A stretch of 64,000 nt of DNA from Limnephilus marmoratus (GCA_917880885.1 OU862912.1:46301117-46365116), one strand, 5' to 3'; shown: positions 45,298-55,516, counted from the stretch's first letter. A program made the numbers and translations. Notes: a model not told the origin generated them from the letters alone.

Positions 45298-45971
45298 TTT
45301 AATTTTAATATTTTCTGGAACTGCAATATGATGACTGATTTTGTATATAATTACAACTGGTTACTATTAAAGGTTAAATATTTCAAAGTATTATTGTCAA
45401 GTCATAATGTTGATTGTGATATTAGAAAGCAAGTTAATATTTTTTAGTATTAATTTTACAAGTCAATAAAGAGTGAAGAAAAGATTGTTTACTTAAGAAG
45501 TTTTAATAGGTTTAATACAAGTGTTCTGTAGAATTAAGAAAGTTGATAACATGTTTTATTTGTTTAGAAATTGTTGTTTTATCAGTCCATAATACAGATG
45601 GTAATAGTTATGAAACACAGACTGATTGCTTATATTCAATGAAAATATGTTTTTTATTTCATATAAATACTCCTCTGAATTATATAACAGTCCCCTGTCA
45701 ATATTTTTCGTAAAATTTACCATAACTCAAAAATTAAGAGGAAAATGTGTGAGATTTATGTAAATATATATTTAATTTATTAATGCCTTTCCATATATGT
45801 ACATATTTTCTTAATTATTAACAAAAATATGCTTGGGACAGTGTTGTATGGGCCAGTTTCCAATTAGTAGAGAAATACCCATAAATATAGTATTTTTTTG
45901 TAAAATCGAAATTTTTTGGTGGTTTTGCTTTTCGACCACCGTACTTGAGGTAATTTTTTTAGTCTTACAAC

Positions 45972-47869
45972 ATGGTTATTCTGATTTTGGGTTGTTATGG
46001 GTGCTCAGACAATGAGGAAGAGGATCTACAGGAGGAGCATCTAGCAAATGTCACAGTTAGCGCCTCTTCGGACGATGATGATGATGAACTGCCTCTATCT
46101 TGTGTGAGGAATCAAATCCCGGCGTCTTCTTCATCTACCACACTCGATCACCCTATGGCAGGCACATCCAGCCCTTCTGGTTCACAATCACCATCTACTT
46201 TTGATGTTCATCTTTCGCGTACGCGTAACCGACCAGTATCGTCTTCTCCATCTGCCCAGTATAGTCCTAATATCTCAATGTCCGTTTTGTCATCCACCGC
46301 TGCTGTTCCAGGCACAACTGCATCTACACCTGTCATACCTGCGATTATAGTCGTGCCTAAATGGAGCCGTACGTTCAATACCGCCCTCCCTGGTGAATTC
46401 CGTGAAGAAACAGGACTACATAATGACTTTCTTACGATGGAAAATCCCACACCTTTGGAAATTTTTCTGAAATTTTGGACTCCTAGTTTGATTGAAAATA
46501 TCTGCTTCCAGACCAATCTATACGCACAACAAGTCGGGAAAAATCACCAACCCACAACCGTTCAGGAAATTAAAAAATTCATTGCACTAAATTTAGTAAT
46601 GGGAATTAAAAAATCCCCCAGTTATAGAGACTATTGGTCATCGTCCCCTGATTTACACGACCCCTATATTTCAAGATTTATGACAGTCCATAGGTTTGGC
46701 TGGCTGTTGTCAAACCTTCATCTCAACGACAATTCATTGATGCCTGCTAGAGGTCAACTTAATTTCGATAAATTATATAAAATAAGGCCTTTGTTGAACT
46801 GCTTGTCAGACACCTTTGATCGAAATTACAAGCCATCACCTACTTTGGCAATTGACGAGAGCATGGTCAAATTCAAAGGCCGCAGCACATTGAAGCAATA
46901 CATGCCCAAAAACCCATTAAAAGAGGCTATAAGATCTGGATGATGTGTGCAGAAAATGGATACAACTTAAAATTTGAAATATACACAGGAAAAATTGGTG
47001 ACTACGCTGAGTCTAACTTAGGGCCAAGAGTTGTCTTAAATTTTTGTCAATCTATTCAAGGTCGTAACTACACAGTTTACTTTGATAATTATTTTAATTG
47101 CTACCCCCTACAAAAACAGCTGAAAGATATGAATATTCGCTCATGTGGAACTGTCCAATTAACCAGAAAATATTTGCCTTAGATGAAGGATGATAAAAAC
47201 CTAAAAAGAGGTGAATATGACTGGTACGTGAGTGATACAGGAATTTCCATGATAAAATGGAGAGATAGAAGAGCTGTACACCTCCTTTCAAACTTTCACA
47301 ACCCAAAGGATGCCATGCATGTCAACCGTAAAGAGAAAACTGGTGAAATCACAAGGGTGCCATGTCCGTTGGCTCTAAATAATTATAACAACTGCATGAA
47401 TTATGTGGACAAGTTTGATCAAAAGAAGGCGGTTTACTCGATAAACAGAAAGTCTAAAAAATGGTGGCATCGTTTATTTTTCCACTTTTTAGATGCAACA
47501 ATTGTAAATTCTTACATTGTTTACACAGAGCTCTGCAAGTTGGGTAAGGCTGACAAAGACAATCCATTGAGGCTCAAAGATTTCAGGAGGCAAGTTTACA
47601 GAGGACTTTTGGCTGAAGAGGAGCTGAAATGCACCAAAAAGCGTGGGTCCACATCGGAGGTGGTGGAAATTAAGAGACATAAGCCTTACGTGGACCCTGA
47701 AATACGTCTGAAAAATAGCGCCCACCGGCCAGAACATACTACTTCACGTCGTTGTGCGAATTGTAGTACAAAAGACAGGCCCATACGTTCCAACTGGATA
47801 TGTTGTGTTTGCAAAGTACCCCTTTGTGTAAAAAAAGATAAAAACTGTTTTGAAAATTTCCACAATTAG
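45972..47869 (+). pseudogene. piggyBac-type transposase, one frameshift and one nonsense codon
   Basis: DDD transposase of the piggyBac/PGBD family, which cuts and pastes at TTAA. After a Ser/Pro-rich acidic N terminus come the catalytic blocks: AIDESMVKFKGRSTLKQYMP (first Asp), YFDNYFNCYPLQKQL (second Asp) and NCMNYVDKFDQ (third Asp). The C-terminal Cys-rich domain follows (CANCSTKDRP.., CCVCKVPLC). All three catalytic Asp remain. The gene is broken by a one-base loss in an A run at ~46919-46922 and by an in-frame TAG at 47180-47182. The remainder to 47869 is open. An AATAAA lies at ~47898. The ~630-codon span fits the family length. Inactivation looks recent. Confidence 0.9.
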
Positions 47870-48092
47870 TCATATAAAATGGCCTTTTTTTATTTCTAAT
47901 AAACTTTTGATTTGAACCTAATATTTTTTTCCCATGTGTACTGTGGTATAAAATTTTGACCACCTCATTCCTGAAAAGCCTTCAGTCCAATTTTTTTTTA
48001 AATATTTTTTCCTCGTTATTATAAGTTACATCAATTGATTAAAAAAAAAAGGTAAAAAATAAGAAAAAAAAGTTCGTACCTCAAGGAGTTAA

Positions 48093-48245
48093 GGGATGAT
48101 TAATTTCGAAATATAAACAATCATAAGAGCCAAACTAAAGATGTTGCTCAATCTTCGCAATCGCTCGTACGACAAATGTTGCACTTAATCCAACTTACTA
48201 ATATTACCTTTTAAATAATGTTATTTTGTAATTTTATTTTAATAA
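48093..48245. other. Short spacer
   Basis: Nothing recognised. Confidence 0.5.
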
Positions 48246-48969
48246 TCTTATATATAAAAATCTCGAGTCACGGTGTTTGTGGTCGCACTCCTCCGAAACG
48301 GCTTAACCGATTTGTATGAAATTTTTTACGTATATTTGATAGGTATGAGAATATATTTTAAAGTATATTTCATACCGCTAGGTGATTAGGGTGTCCCTAT
48401 CCAGAAAAAAATCTATTTTTTTTACAAAAATACTATTTTGTATTTTTTTTTAATTTGTCATCATAAAATACCTCGAATATAAACCCTCCTATCCCATCCC
48501 TCCCATTTTTTTATCGCGATTTTAGTATGAACAAATTTAACTTTCTATCGTATTTCAAACAGAACGAAATTATTTATGTTGTTGAATGACAGATGGCGCT
48601 ACGTCCGCTTTTTCGAACGACATTCACGAGAAGCGTCATGTCATTTTGATATTTCATTCGGCGTCGTGTTCTCGTGTGGGCAAACCATCGAGGTTATTTG
48701 TGTTGGCTGAAGACAGACTGACAAAAAATATCGTACACTCAATTGCTCTTCAAAATTCATATTTATTTTCTTTATTTCATTTTCCTACTTTAGTCGGTGT
48801 TTTTTTTTTTTTTTTTATCGGCGGTCATCAACTACAGCGCTCCATTCCTCTTTCTGTCATATATTCTATCCCCACACACTTACAATATATTCGTTATTAT
48901 TTTTTAAACAACCAAAATATTCACTAGAAATAATTTATATGGCAGAACACGTTTGTCGGACCAGCTAGT
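48246..48969 (+). mobile_element. Non-autonomous Helitron
   Basis: Begins TCTTATATATAAAAATCTCG followed by GGCTTAACCGATTTGTATGA, a common insect Helitron 5' end. It ends with a GCAGA/TTTGT-type hairpin and CAGCTAGT at 48969. No inverted ends or target duplication are expected for Helitrons. The 113-codon open frame inside (48586-48927) is not a Rep/helicase. Confidence 0.75.
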
Positions 48970-49432
48970 ACATATATAACAGTCTTACATTACCCTAGGT
49001 GTGTGTTGTTATTCATGGGTTACTAAGAATTATCCACATTCCAGCCCTGTACCTACAGTTGAGGGCAGGCAGTGGGCGGGGAGGGCGTCTGTACTTTATG
49101 CCTAGTAATTGAATGCACGCTCACGCTTCGGTCCTAAATCCGCCCAGATATGGAAGGGCGAGGGCGGGAGAAGGAGAGAGGAAGGGGTAAGTGGGTGGGC
49201 TACAGGGGTAGGGTCAACTATCTGAGATGCCATCTAGTGGTGTTAGGCTTAAACTAAAAAGTGTCAAGGGCTCAGGACACCGAACCGAACAAGTCAACTC
49301 AACAAGGAACGGAATAAAGCCCATTGTACCTACTCGTATTTACGTCAAACATTTTACAAAAAAATGGCTTTGCATTAGAATATAATAAGTTTTGTATTTC
49401 ATAAAAAAAATTCTCAAGTAAATTGTTTCTAA
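48970..49432. other. Spacer, nothing recognised
   Basis: Moderately GC-rich at 49040-49260, with purine-rich stretches but no open frame of note. Confidence 0.4.
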
Positions 49433-49970
49433 CCCTCAGGCTTATTTGTTCACTTTTGGGAACAGCTCATGTAGGTATGAAAAAATCGTTGTTTCTTCCT
49501 TCACTGTCACGATGAGAAATTTAATATGATCTTCTAAAAGTAAATCACAGAAGAACTAAAACACATGTACGTATGTAACCAAAGTTTCCGAAAGCAACAT
49601 AATAAAAATTTATGAAACTTACGTGAATTTTTTATTTGTAATTTTTGAATGAACCGACAAAAAATGATATGAAATAATGTTTATATAAAATACATTTGTC
49701 TTGTAAAATGTGTGTTCTTATTTTTTCCTTATCACATCAGTAATTCAAGTTAGAAAAAAAGTAAGATGGCCACTTTTATAACTTATTTTTGTTTGCATTA
49801 AAAATTTTAACATTTCTAATGAATAATAATAATAAAACCATTTGAAAGCTTATTTCATCACTTTTCAAAAACAGTTTTTAGATCGGCAACGTTCAGTAAT
49901 ATTTTTTGGATTTTATTGCAGAGCGGAAATACTATGATCCTCTGACAAAGTATGCTCGAGGCCTGAGGGG
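49433..49970 (-). mobile_element. piggyBac-type MITE, copy 2 (CTAA-flanked)
   Basis: The ends CCCTCAGGC and GCCTGAGGGG are inverted, and CTAA lies on both sides (49429-49432, 49971-49974). Shares blocks with 3110-3447 (GAGAAATTTAATATGATCT-like, CTCGAGGCCTGAG) and is ~200 bp longer. Confidence 0.7.
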
Positions 49971-49978
49971 CTAATAAA

Positions 49979-50350
49979 TAATAATATATCTTTATTCAAT
50001 GAAATTGGCAACGTTACAACTAAAAAAGTACATGTTCAATGTAGATTACAAATAGATTACATCCGTACAAAAAAATTAACAAGTAGAAAGTAATGTAAGA
50101 TCGGTTACACAGAAGTAGCATAATTATACAATATTTTTAGTTATGCATAGTCTGCCTCACTAGGTGAACCTGTATTGAGGCAGAATTTTTTGTAAATTGT
50201 TTCTCACAATTTTATATATGGTTTTTTATAAATGTATAATGTAGGTTTCTATACAGCAAAAACTTTATTTTAGATTACATTATTGTTTGTATATACACAA
50301 AATAAAAAACTGCAAGGTTATTACCACAATAACAACTGTCAATGACAGGG
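49979..50350 (-). mobile_element. LINE 3' UTR with stem-loop
   Basis: On the minus strand a hairpin CTGCCTCA/TGAGGCAG with loop ATACAGGTTCACCTAG (50145-50180) precedes an end reading ATTGAATAAAGATATATTAT. The hairpin loop matches that of the LINE at 50790-51757. No coding part recognised. Confidence 0.5.
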
Positions 50351-50471
50351 CGTTTGGGTGAGAGCATCAGTTTAGTCTCGTATATTAAGTATATTTATTA
50401 TTTTTGTGTATTTCGTGATTGTTTATTTGGTGGATCTATTAACAATCAGATAGGGTTATTTATTAGTTCAA

Positions 50472-50525
50472 AGGATAAACCACCAAAGTCCATAGCAATT
50501 GCTATGGACTAAGGTGGTTTATCCT
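50472..50525. repeat. Near-perfect 54-bp palindrome without spacer
   Basis: AGGATAAACCACC..AGTCCATAGCAATT meets its own complement directly, with only two bases per arm unmatched (AA opposite AA near the middle of the arms). The centre is AATT. No other copy seen. Confidence 0.9.
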
Positions 50526-50789
50526 ACAGCAATTTCTATATATCAACAGTTATATCTTAGATAAAATGAGTCAATTCGTAACGAAATTAAAACGTATTAT
50601 AGATTTAGCCTAAATTTCCATACCCACAACAAAAATATTATTTTATCTAAAGATCAGAGATATGAACACCCTTATTTCTTCACCTACACTCTGCAAGTCA
50701 AACAAAGTAAGTTAACAGTACATTTTTCTAAAATTTAATTTGTAGGTAAATTCAGTATTTCTATACCGCTCTTTAAAAATACATTGTTG

Positions 50790-51757
50790 TGTACAGGAGT
50801 GTTATTGTCAATCTTTGGAAAGAGTCGACAATATCAAATATCTTGGCTTAATTATTGATAAAAATTTAAAATGGAACAATCATATTACTATATTAACAAA
50901 AAAAAATAAGAAAGCTAGCCTATATCTTCAAGACTCTAAGAAATATATTGGACAAAATTACACTAAGAACTGAATACTATGCTCTTGTTCAATCAATGCT
51001 TTCATATAACGTTATTTGTTGGGGTTCTTACCATAAGACTACTCTAGAGCCTTTAAATATTGCACAAAAATGAATTTTAAAAATAATGTTCAAGAAAAGT
51101 TTTATGTATTCATCACAGTTACTATATAGCGAAAGCAAAATTATGACAATAAGGCAGTTGTACATAATACAGGCTCTCTGTAAATTTTTCAACAACATTA
51201 TCACTGCGAAAAGATCTCAACAAGTGCGCATCACTAGATTGGGCTCTTCTTTAATGTATCAGCCGGTACATACCAAAACATCCTTTGGACAAAGAAGTTT
51301 TTCATATAAAGCTCCGTTGCTTTATAATATGCTCAATGAAAAAATAAAAACTATTGGTACATTACATTTATTCAAGAAAATGGTCAAAATATGTATAATA
51401 ACTGAGAGTGATGGTTTTGGATTACCCATGTTGTCGCTTGTATCATAAATCATTCTGGAATTCAGCTATATTTCATACAATCCAAATTTAATAACTTAAC
51501 TTATATATTATTATGTACTTTTTAATTTGCTTATTGTTATAGTATCTAATTTGCTTATTGTTATGTTATCTTTAATTTGCTTATTGTTATATTTTTTTGT
51601 AGGTTTATAATTATATTTTTATTTAGTTCATATGTATGTTTTTTGTTTAAATTACAATGTAAAACTGCATATCTCGATACAGGAATGCCCTAGTGAGATA
51701 TGCAGCTTATGTTTCTCATGTACTTCTTATTTTTTTCAATAAATAAATAAATAAATC
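50790..51757 (+). pseudogene. LINE RT C-terminal fragment with 3' stem-loop
   Basis: Starts near 50800 with RVDNIKYLGLIIDKNLKWNN, the conserved block after the RT core. A frameshift near 50910 leads to EYYALVQSMLSYNVICWGSY, there is a stop at ~51072, and the remainder 51075-51448 is open (LPMLSLVS at the end). In the ~310-bp 3' UTR a perfect 11-bp stem CTGCATATCTC/GAGATATGCAG with loop ATACAGGAATGCCCTAG lies at ~51668-51709, just before AATAAATAAATAAATAAAT. Truncated and broken, so inactive. Confidence 0.75.
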
Positions 51758-52938
51758 AATTCAGAAATAGAACTTTCAGATAGCCATCCGAGCTTCACGC
51801 CTTATCTCCGAGAATGCAATACGCCTAACACCACTGTCAGTTTATTGCCCAAACAACTATTCTAGGCGTTTTCCTGAAAGATTTATTCCGCCACAGCGGT
51901 CATGTTATCGTGCCGCTGTCCGCGATACAAGCCACAAGCCCAGTCAGTAGTGAGGAGGAACATAAACCAGGAATTCTTTTCATGCCTCGCCGAGGAAAGT
52001 GGCCACTTATTCTACAATGCTGGCAATTAAGTGTTCGTGAAAAGCAAATAAACCAAACTGCGCACTGCATAATTCTGGAATCGTCGAATCTAAACAAAGG
52101 CCTTTTTTCTGTACACTGATCGGTCAGGTTTTGGAGTAACTTTTGTGTTAGCCTAATGCACGCTAATCGATGTTAATTGAGTCGCAAGTAACGTACATAA
52201 CAGGAGTGCTGATGGAGAAGAACTATTTAGCTAATGCATAAGATACAGAATAACCCCTCAGGTGCTTATTATTGAGGCAACCAGACTGTGAGCGTAGAGC
52301 GTTGATAAGTTTAACGAACCTTTAAAATAAGACAATATTTATCTGTCGTTCATCCTATTTTACTATGGAATACAAATAATGTAAAACTGCCTACCACAAT
52401 CACAACTATTATAGTATTTATGATACAAGAAATACAAATTTCAATAATAACAAATAAATATTAATAAATAAATGAGAGAGGCGCGTAGTTTGCAGCTGTC
52501 AAAAATGCATGTTCGGCATCAAATTAACCCTGGAACCTATTTCGTCGGAAGGTTTCAAATATTTCCAATTTGCTATAAAATCCAAATAAATTTAAGGTTT
52601 CTAAACGCATACGAAAACTAAAAACTGTAATTGAAAAGTTAAAAAAGCTAGTGATGAAATACGCATTCAAATTTTATAATTCGAAATCCTATATAAAAAT
52701 TTTGAATGCAACAAAAGAAAGTTTTAAAAATGGCTCACCTTACATCTTTTTTAAGTAAAATTATTTATAACAAAAAAAATAAAAACACACAATTAGACTA
52801 AATGTATTATAAACGTTCTGGTCTATCACATTTTGTCGTTTATGTAAAAATACTTATACTTAAATAAATTCCTAAATTTTTTTTTTTCAAATTGGTGTCG
52901 GAAATTTTGGATTCATAAAGGTCTAATTATTAATGGCC
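51758..52938. other. Spacer, nothing recognised
   Basis: About 1.2 kb. 51780-52140 is less AT-rich and open in short stretches on both strands, without a recognisable product. Confidence 0.4.
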
Positions 52939-52953
52939 GGTTTTGAATATAAA

Positions 52954-53037
52954 GCGTAGTGTTTTTTCTTTCTAACACCGTTTAAATCATAATTCTAACC
53001 ATGATAGTAAGGGAGACACAACGATTTCTATGAGACA
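52954..53037 (+). mobile_element. piggyBac-type MITE, copy 4 (fragment)
   Basis: Contains CTTTCTAACACCGTTTAAAT and ACACAACGATTTCTATGA as in the other copies, without recognisable ends. The Penelope-type insertion at 53054 lies right beside it. Confidence 0.6.
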
Positions 53038-53053
53038 CGATACTTTATGAATT

Positions 53054-53289
53054 ATCGTAGAAAGCAAGCACTTTGTGGCTTGACATTATATAGAATGAAA
53101 CAAGTACTTTGTTTAAAAACCACTTTATTTTTATTTATATTTGTCGACCGGTTTCGGTTGAACTCAACCTTCTTCAGGACAATAGTTTACATGTTTATTG
53201 TCCTGAAGAAGTTTGAGTTCAACCGAAACCTATCGACAAATAAAAATAAAAATAAAGTGGTTTTTAAACAAAGTACTTGTTTCATTCTA
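53054..53289. mobile_element. Penelope-type foldback insertion with 13-bp target duplication
   Basis: TACTTTATGAATT stands on both sides (53041-53053 and 53290-53302). Inside, arms 53089-53182 and 53196-53289 are inverted copies over ~94 bp, each with a hammerhead-like core. The first ~35 bp (AGAAAGCAAGCACTTTGTGG..) match the outer end of the Penelope remnant at ~55018-55050, and ATAAAGTGG..TAAACAAA is shared too. The element is thus two inverted terminal repeats of a Penelope-like element without the coding part. Confidence 0.85.
53143..53180 (-). ncRNA. Hammerhead-ribozyme-like motif (GUC site)
   Basis: On the minus strand: helix I TTGTC/GACAA, core CTGAAGA (fits CUGANGA), helix II GGTTGA/TCAACC, GAAA, palindromic ACCGGT as a minimal helix III, then GTC at the cleavage point. 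All core positions match consensus. The inverted copy on the plus strand (53200-53236) has CCTATC in place of CCGGTC and a damaged helix II. Confidence 0.65.
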
Positions 53290-53302
53290 TACTTTATGAA
53301 TT

Positions 53303-54739
53303 GATCCGAAAACCGAACCAATTAGTCTGATTGTTTAAGAGACGTTCCATTTAAAGCTATGACTTTCCTCAAAATCGTAGAACTCCCCCGCTTATTTATA
53401 ATAACCAACATAATCGCAAAAGGTACCTAAAACCGGTACTTAAAATTTTGTAGGTTCATAATATAAATAGATTACCAATCTGAAAATGTCAGATTAGTAC
53501 TTGCTCAAGAAATATTGAGAAATATTTCTCTCAAACAATAAAGCATCTCAAACAAAAATAATTAGATTCCAATTCAGTATTGTGAAAAACATATCAATTT
53601 AGAAAGTCCTCTCTCCCAAAAAGCTTCTCCTTATAAATGAGTTGCCTTAAATTTGAGGTGGGGGAGTAAAATTTGTCCATCAAAGTCACTCTTAATTACG
53701 CTTTAATTCCTCATAAATTTGCCGGGAAAAGAAAGCGGCAACCTTCCGAGACAGTGTTTAAGAAAATTTCTGAAAGACGCCGCGAGGAGGCTCTCAATGT
53801 TAATAGCGTAAGAAGCGTCTCGACGCCGACGCCCGTTTCTCTGGAAATATGAAGGCTATATACTTCACGGGAAAGCAACCTACCGTTTGCGGCAGACGCT
53901 CATCGTTAATAAAATATTATACGGCCATTGTCATTCTGTAGATGCGCTTGCTTAAAACACTACTAGACAGCTTTACAGCGCGGCGTAAAGAGAAATAAGA
54001 CACGGGAAAATGTTGAAGAATTCTCAAAACGTGATTTTTATGCTACGAAGCATTCTTTAATGACACTAATAATTATGCATCCTTGAATACATGTGCTTAT
54101 TTGTTCGAGTATAAATCTAATTTTAGTTGGGGGCTGTTTGTTGGCGGCTGTATAAGACCATCCAAAAAAATCAACCCGTGATAATACATCTATTTTCCAT
54201 TTTCGACCTATTTGCGCCATCTCTAGGGGCAATTTCAAAGAAAAAATATTTTTTTAATGTTTTGACTGAGGATTGAACCTCCCTCCCAAGGGACTGGCTC
54301 TTAACTTTTGTGAACTTTTAAAATGTCTTTCAATATATTTTTTTATAAACTGTTTTGATTGAGGATTGAATCTTGAATTGAATTGAATCTTCCTCCCCCT
54401 CTTCCTCCAGGAACTGAACACAAAACCTCCTAGAGATCTTGGGCGGTTTTGCTAAACACCGCTAACACCTAAGTCAATTGTAATTGGATGGTACCGACAT
54501 TTATTTCTTTTAATAACCGCTGTGAATTTTTAAATATACCGTCATCCAATTTCAGAAAAAGCGTGTGTGGGTGCATGTGTGATAATTCAAATAGATGTAT
54601 TTAAAAAGTACCGATAATAATTGGTATTAAAAACATCTTAATTAAAATGTCATATCTGTCACTAGTTCCGTTCAAATATAAATATGGTGATGAACAACAT
54701 ATATACGTACCATAAAATTTTCCAATGTTCCATTATGAA
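53303..54739. other. Spacer, nothing recognised
   Basis: About 1.4 kb. B-box-like sequences at 54265-54300 and 54395-54475 (GGTTCAATCC on the minus strand) might be decayed tRNA-like units, too weak to call. Confidence 0.35.
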
Positions 54740-54960
54740 GTAATAATTATTATTGAATATCATTGAAGAAGAACATAATATCTACTAATGAATATAAACA
54801 AAACATGGAAGGGAATAAAACACAAAAAAATGTAACGGTCGCAACTGGGAATCGAGCCCAGCATCATTACTGCCCGGTAAGACAGAGATCCTGGATTCGA
54901 TTCTCAGTTGCGACCGTTACCTTTTTTCCTGCGTCTTTAGAAGTTTAGTTTTGAAGCTAG
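54740..54960. mobile_element. Family T foldback with two tRNA-like 3' halves
   Basis: The core 54832-54920 is a palindrome: GTAACGGTCGCAACTGGGA on one side and its complement on the other. Each arm is the 3' half (T arm plus acceptor end) of the tRNA-like unit seen at 15895-15969. The plus-strand half also keeps the CCCGGTAAGACA anticodon-side text. The flanks (AAACATGGAAGGGAATAAAA, CCTTTTTTCCTG) resemble those at 15830 and 24600. Confidence 0.65.
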
Positions 54961-55099
54961 ATGCATACACGTGAACGGAAGGTAAAAAAATATGTTTTCC
55001 TTTATTTTTTTTCAAAAGAAGCAAACACATTGTGACTTGAAATTTTAAATAAATAAAAAGAAAACACTTTGTTTACGTCACTTTATTGATATTTCTTCC

Positions 55100-55137
55100 G
55101 TCTACCGGTTTCGGTACCTCCGTACCATCATCAGGAC
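55100..55137 (-). ncRNA. Hammerhead-ribozyme-like motif (GUA site)
   Basis: On the minus strand: helix I TTCAGTC/GACGGAA with one mismatch, core CTGATGA, helix II GGTAC/GTACC with loop GGAG, GAAA, palindromic ACCGGT, and GTA at the cleavage position. All core bases are intact. Confidence 0.7.
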
Positions 55138-55229
55138 TGAATATAAAATACTGACAAATACAGGGAAATATACATATATATATACAAATTGTAAAAGAAA
55201 GAGACAGTAAATTAGAGCGGGACAGGGCG

Positions 55230-55516
55230 TCAGTTGTGGGAGGGAAGTGGGGGAGGATCGAGTGGGATAACGGGAAACATACTTATAATAGGGCTGAATG
55301 TTAAATTAAGTTGATTATTAATGATTTCAGCCTTTGCATTGACTGATTTTTTTATTTCTAAAGCTTCTAAGTTATTTAATCGTAAGCCTATCCCATTTTT
55401 GTGTAGGACTTTAATGCCCGTATCCCGGTTAAAAGTATGATCTTTATTAATTAGGTGTTCTGCGAATTCTGAAAACCCTGAACTGGTTAGGCACCTTATG
55501 TGCTCCTTTACAAAGG
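55230..55516 (-). pseudogene. C-terminal end of a Penelope-like RT/GIY-YIG protein
   Basis: About 95 codons, open without a stop until TGA at 55230-55232. The text KEHIRC, then FSEFAEHLINKDHTF, then KVLHKNGIGLRLNNLEALEI, then NAKAEIINNQLNLTF follows the pattern of the segment after the GIY-YIG endonuclease in Penelope-like proteins (FKEHI..FAxHL..xH.F..ILH...G..L..LE.LEI..LN.Q). The GIY-YIG catalytic residues and the RT lie further upstream and are missing: a TGA stands just 5' and the inverted terminal repeat begins at once. The fragment cannot act, but it identifies the family of the nearby foldback elements. Confidence 0.75.

Larger units (their letters stand above)
43843..45880 (+). mobile_element. 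Unclassified nested DNA transposon with 11-mer array
   Basis: Ends beginning GGGYATTTCTCYACTAAT are inverted copies (22 of the first 24 bases match), with a second shared block CTGTCCCA further in. ATAA lies on both sides (43839-43842, 45881-45884) as a 4-bp target duplication inside the piggyBac. Eight copies of ACAGTCCCCTG (or one mismatch) lie within it; the outermost two are 181 and 183 bp from the ends. It contains one decayed gene (44738-45297). The class is not certain. A 4-bp duplication fits Sola-like groups, but no catalytic core remains to test this. Confidence 0.8.
43518..48088 (+). mobile_element. piggyBac-type transposon, split by a nested element
   Basis: TTAA at 43514-43517 and 48089-48092 bounds inverted ends CTCTTTGAAGTAC and CTCCTTGAGGTAC (11 of 13 match). 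Inside each end, a ~28-bp subterminal block beginning GTACTGTGGT (43527 and 47938) occurs in the same, not inverted, orientation. Removing the nested 2.04-kb element and its duplication leaves ~2.53 kb, a normal piggyBac length. The transposase is broken, so this copy is immobile unless helped in trans. Confidence 0.85.

Noticed and set aside
48586..48927. 113-codon ORF inside the Helitron
   Set aside because: No Rep or helicase motif; crosses a T run and sits in a known non-coding Helitron type.
54262..54475. Two decayed tRNA-like sequences
   Set aside because: Only B-box-like text remains; cloverleaf cannot be drawn.
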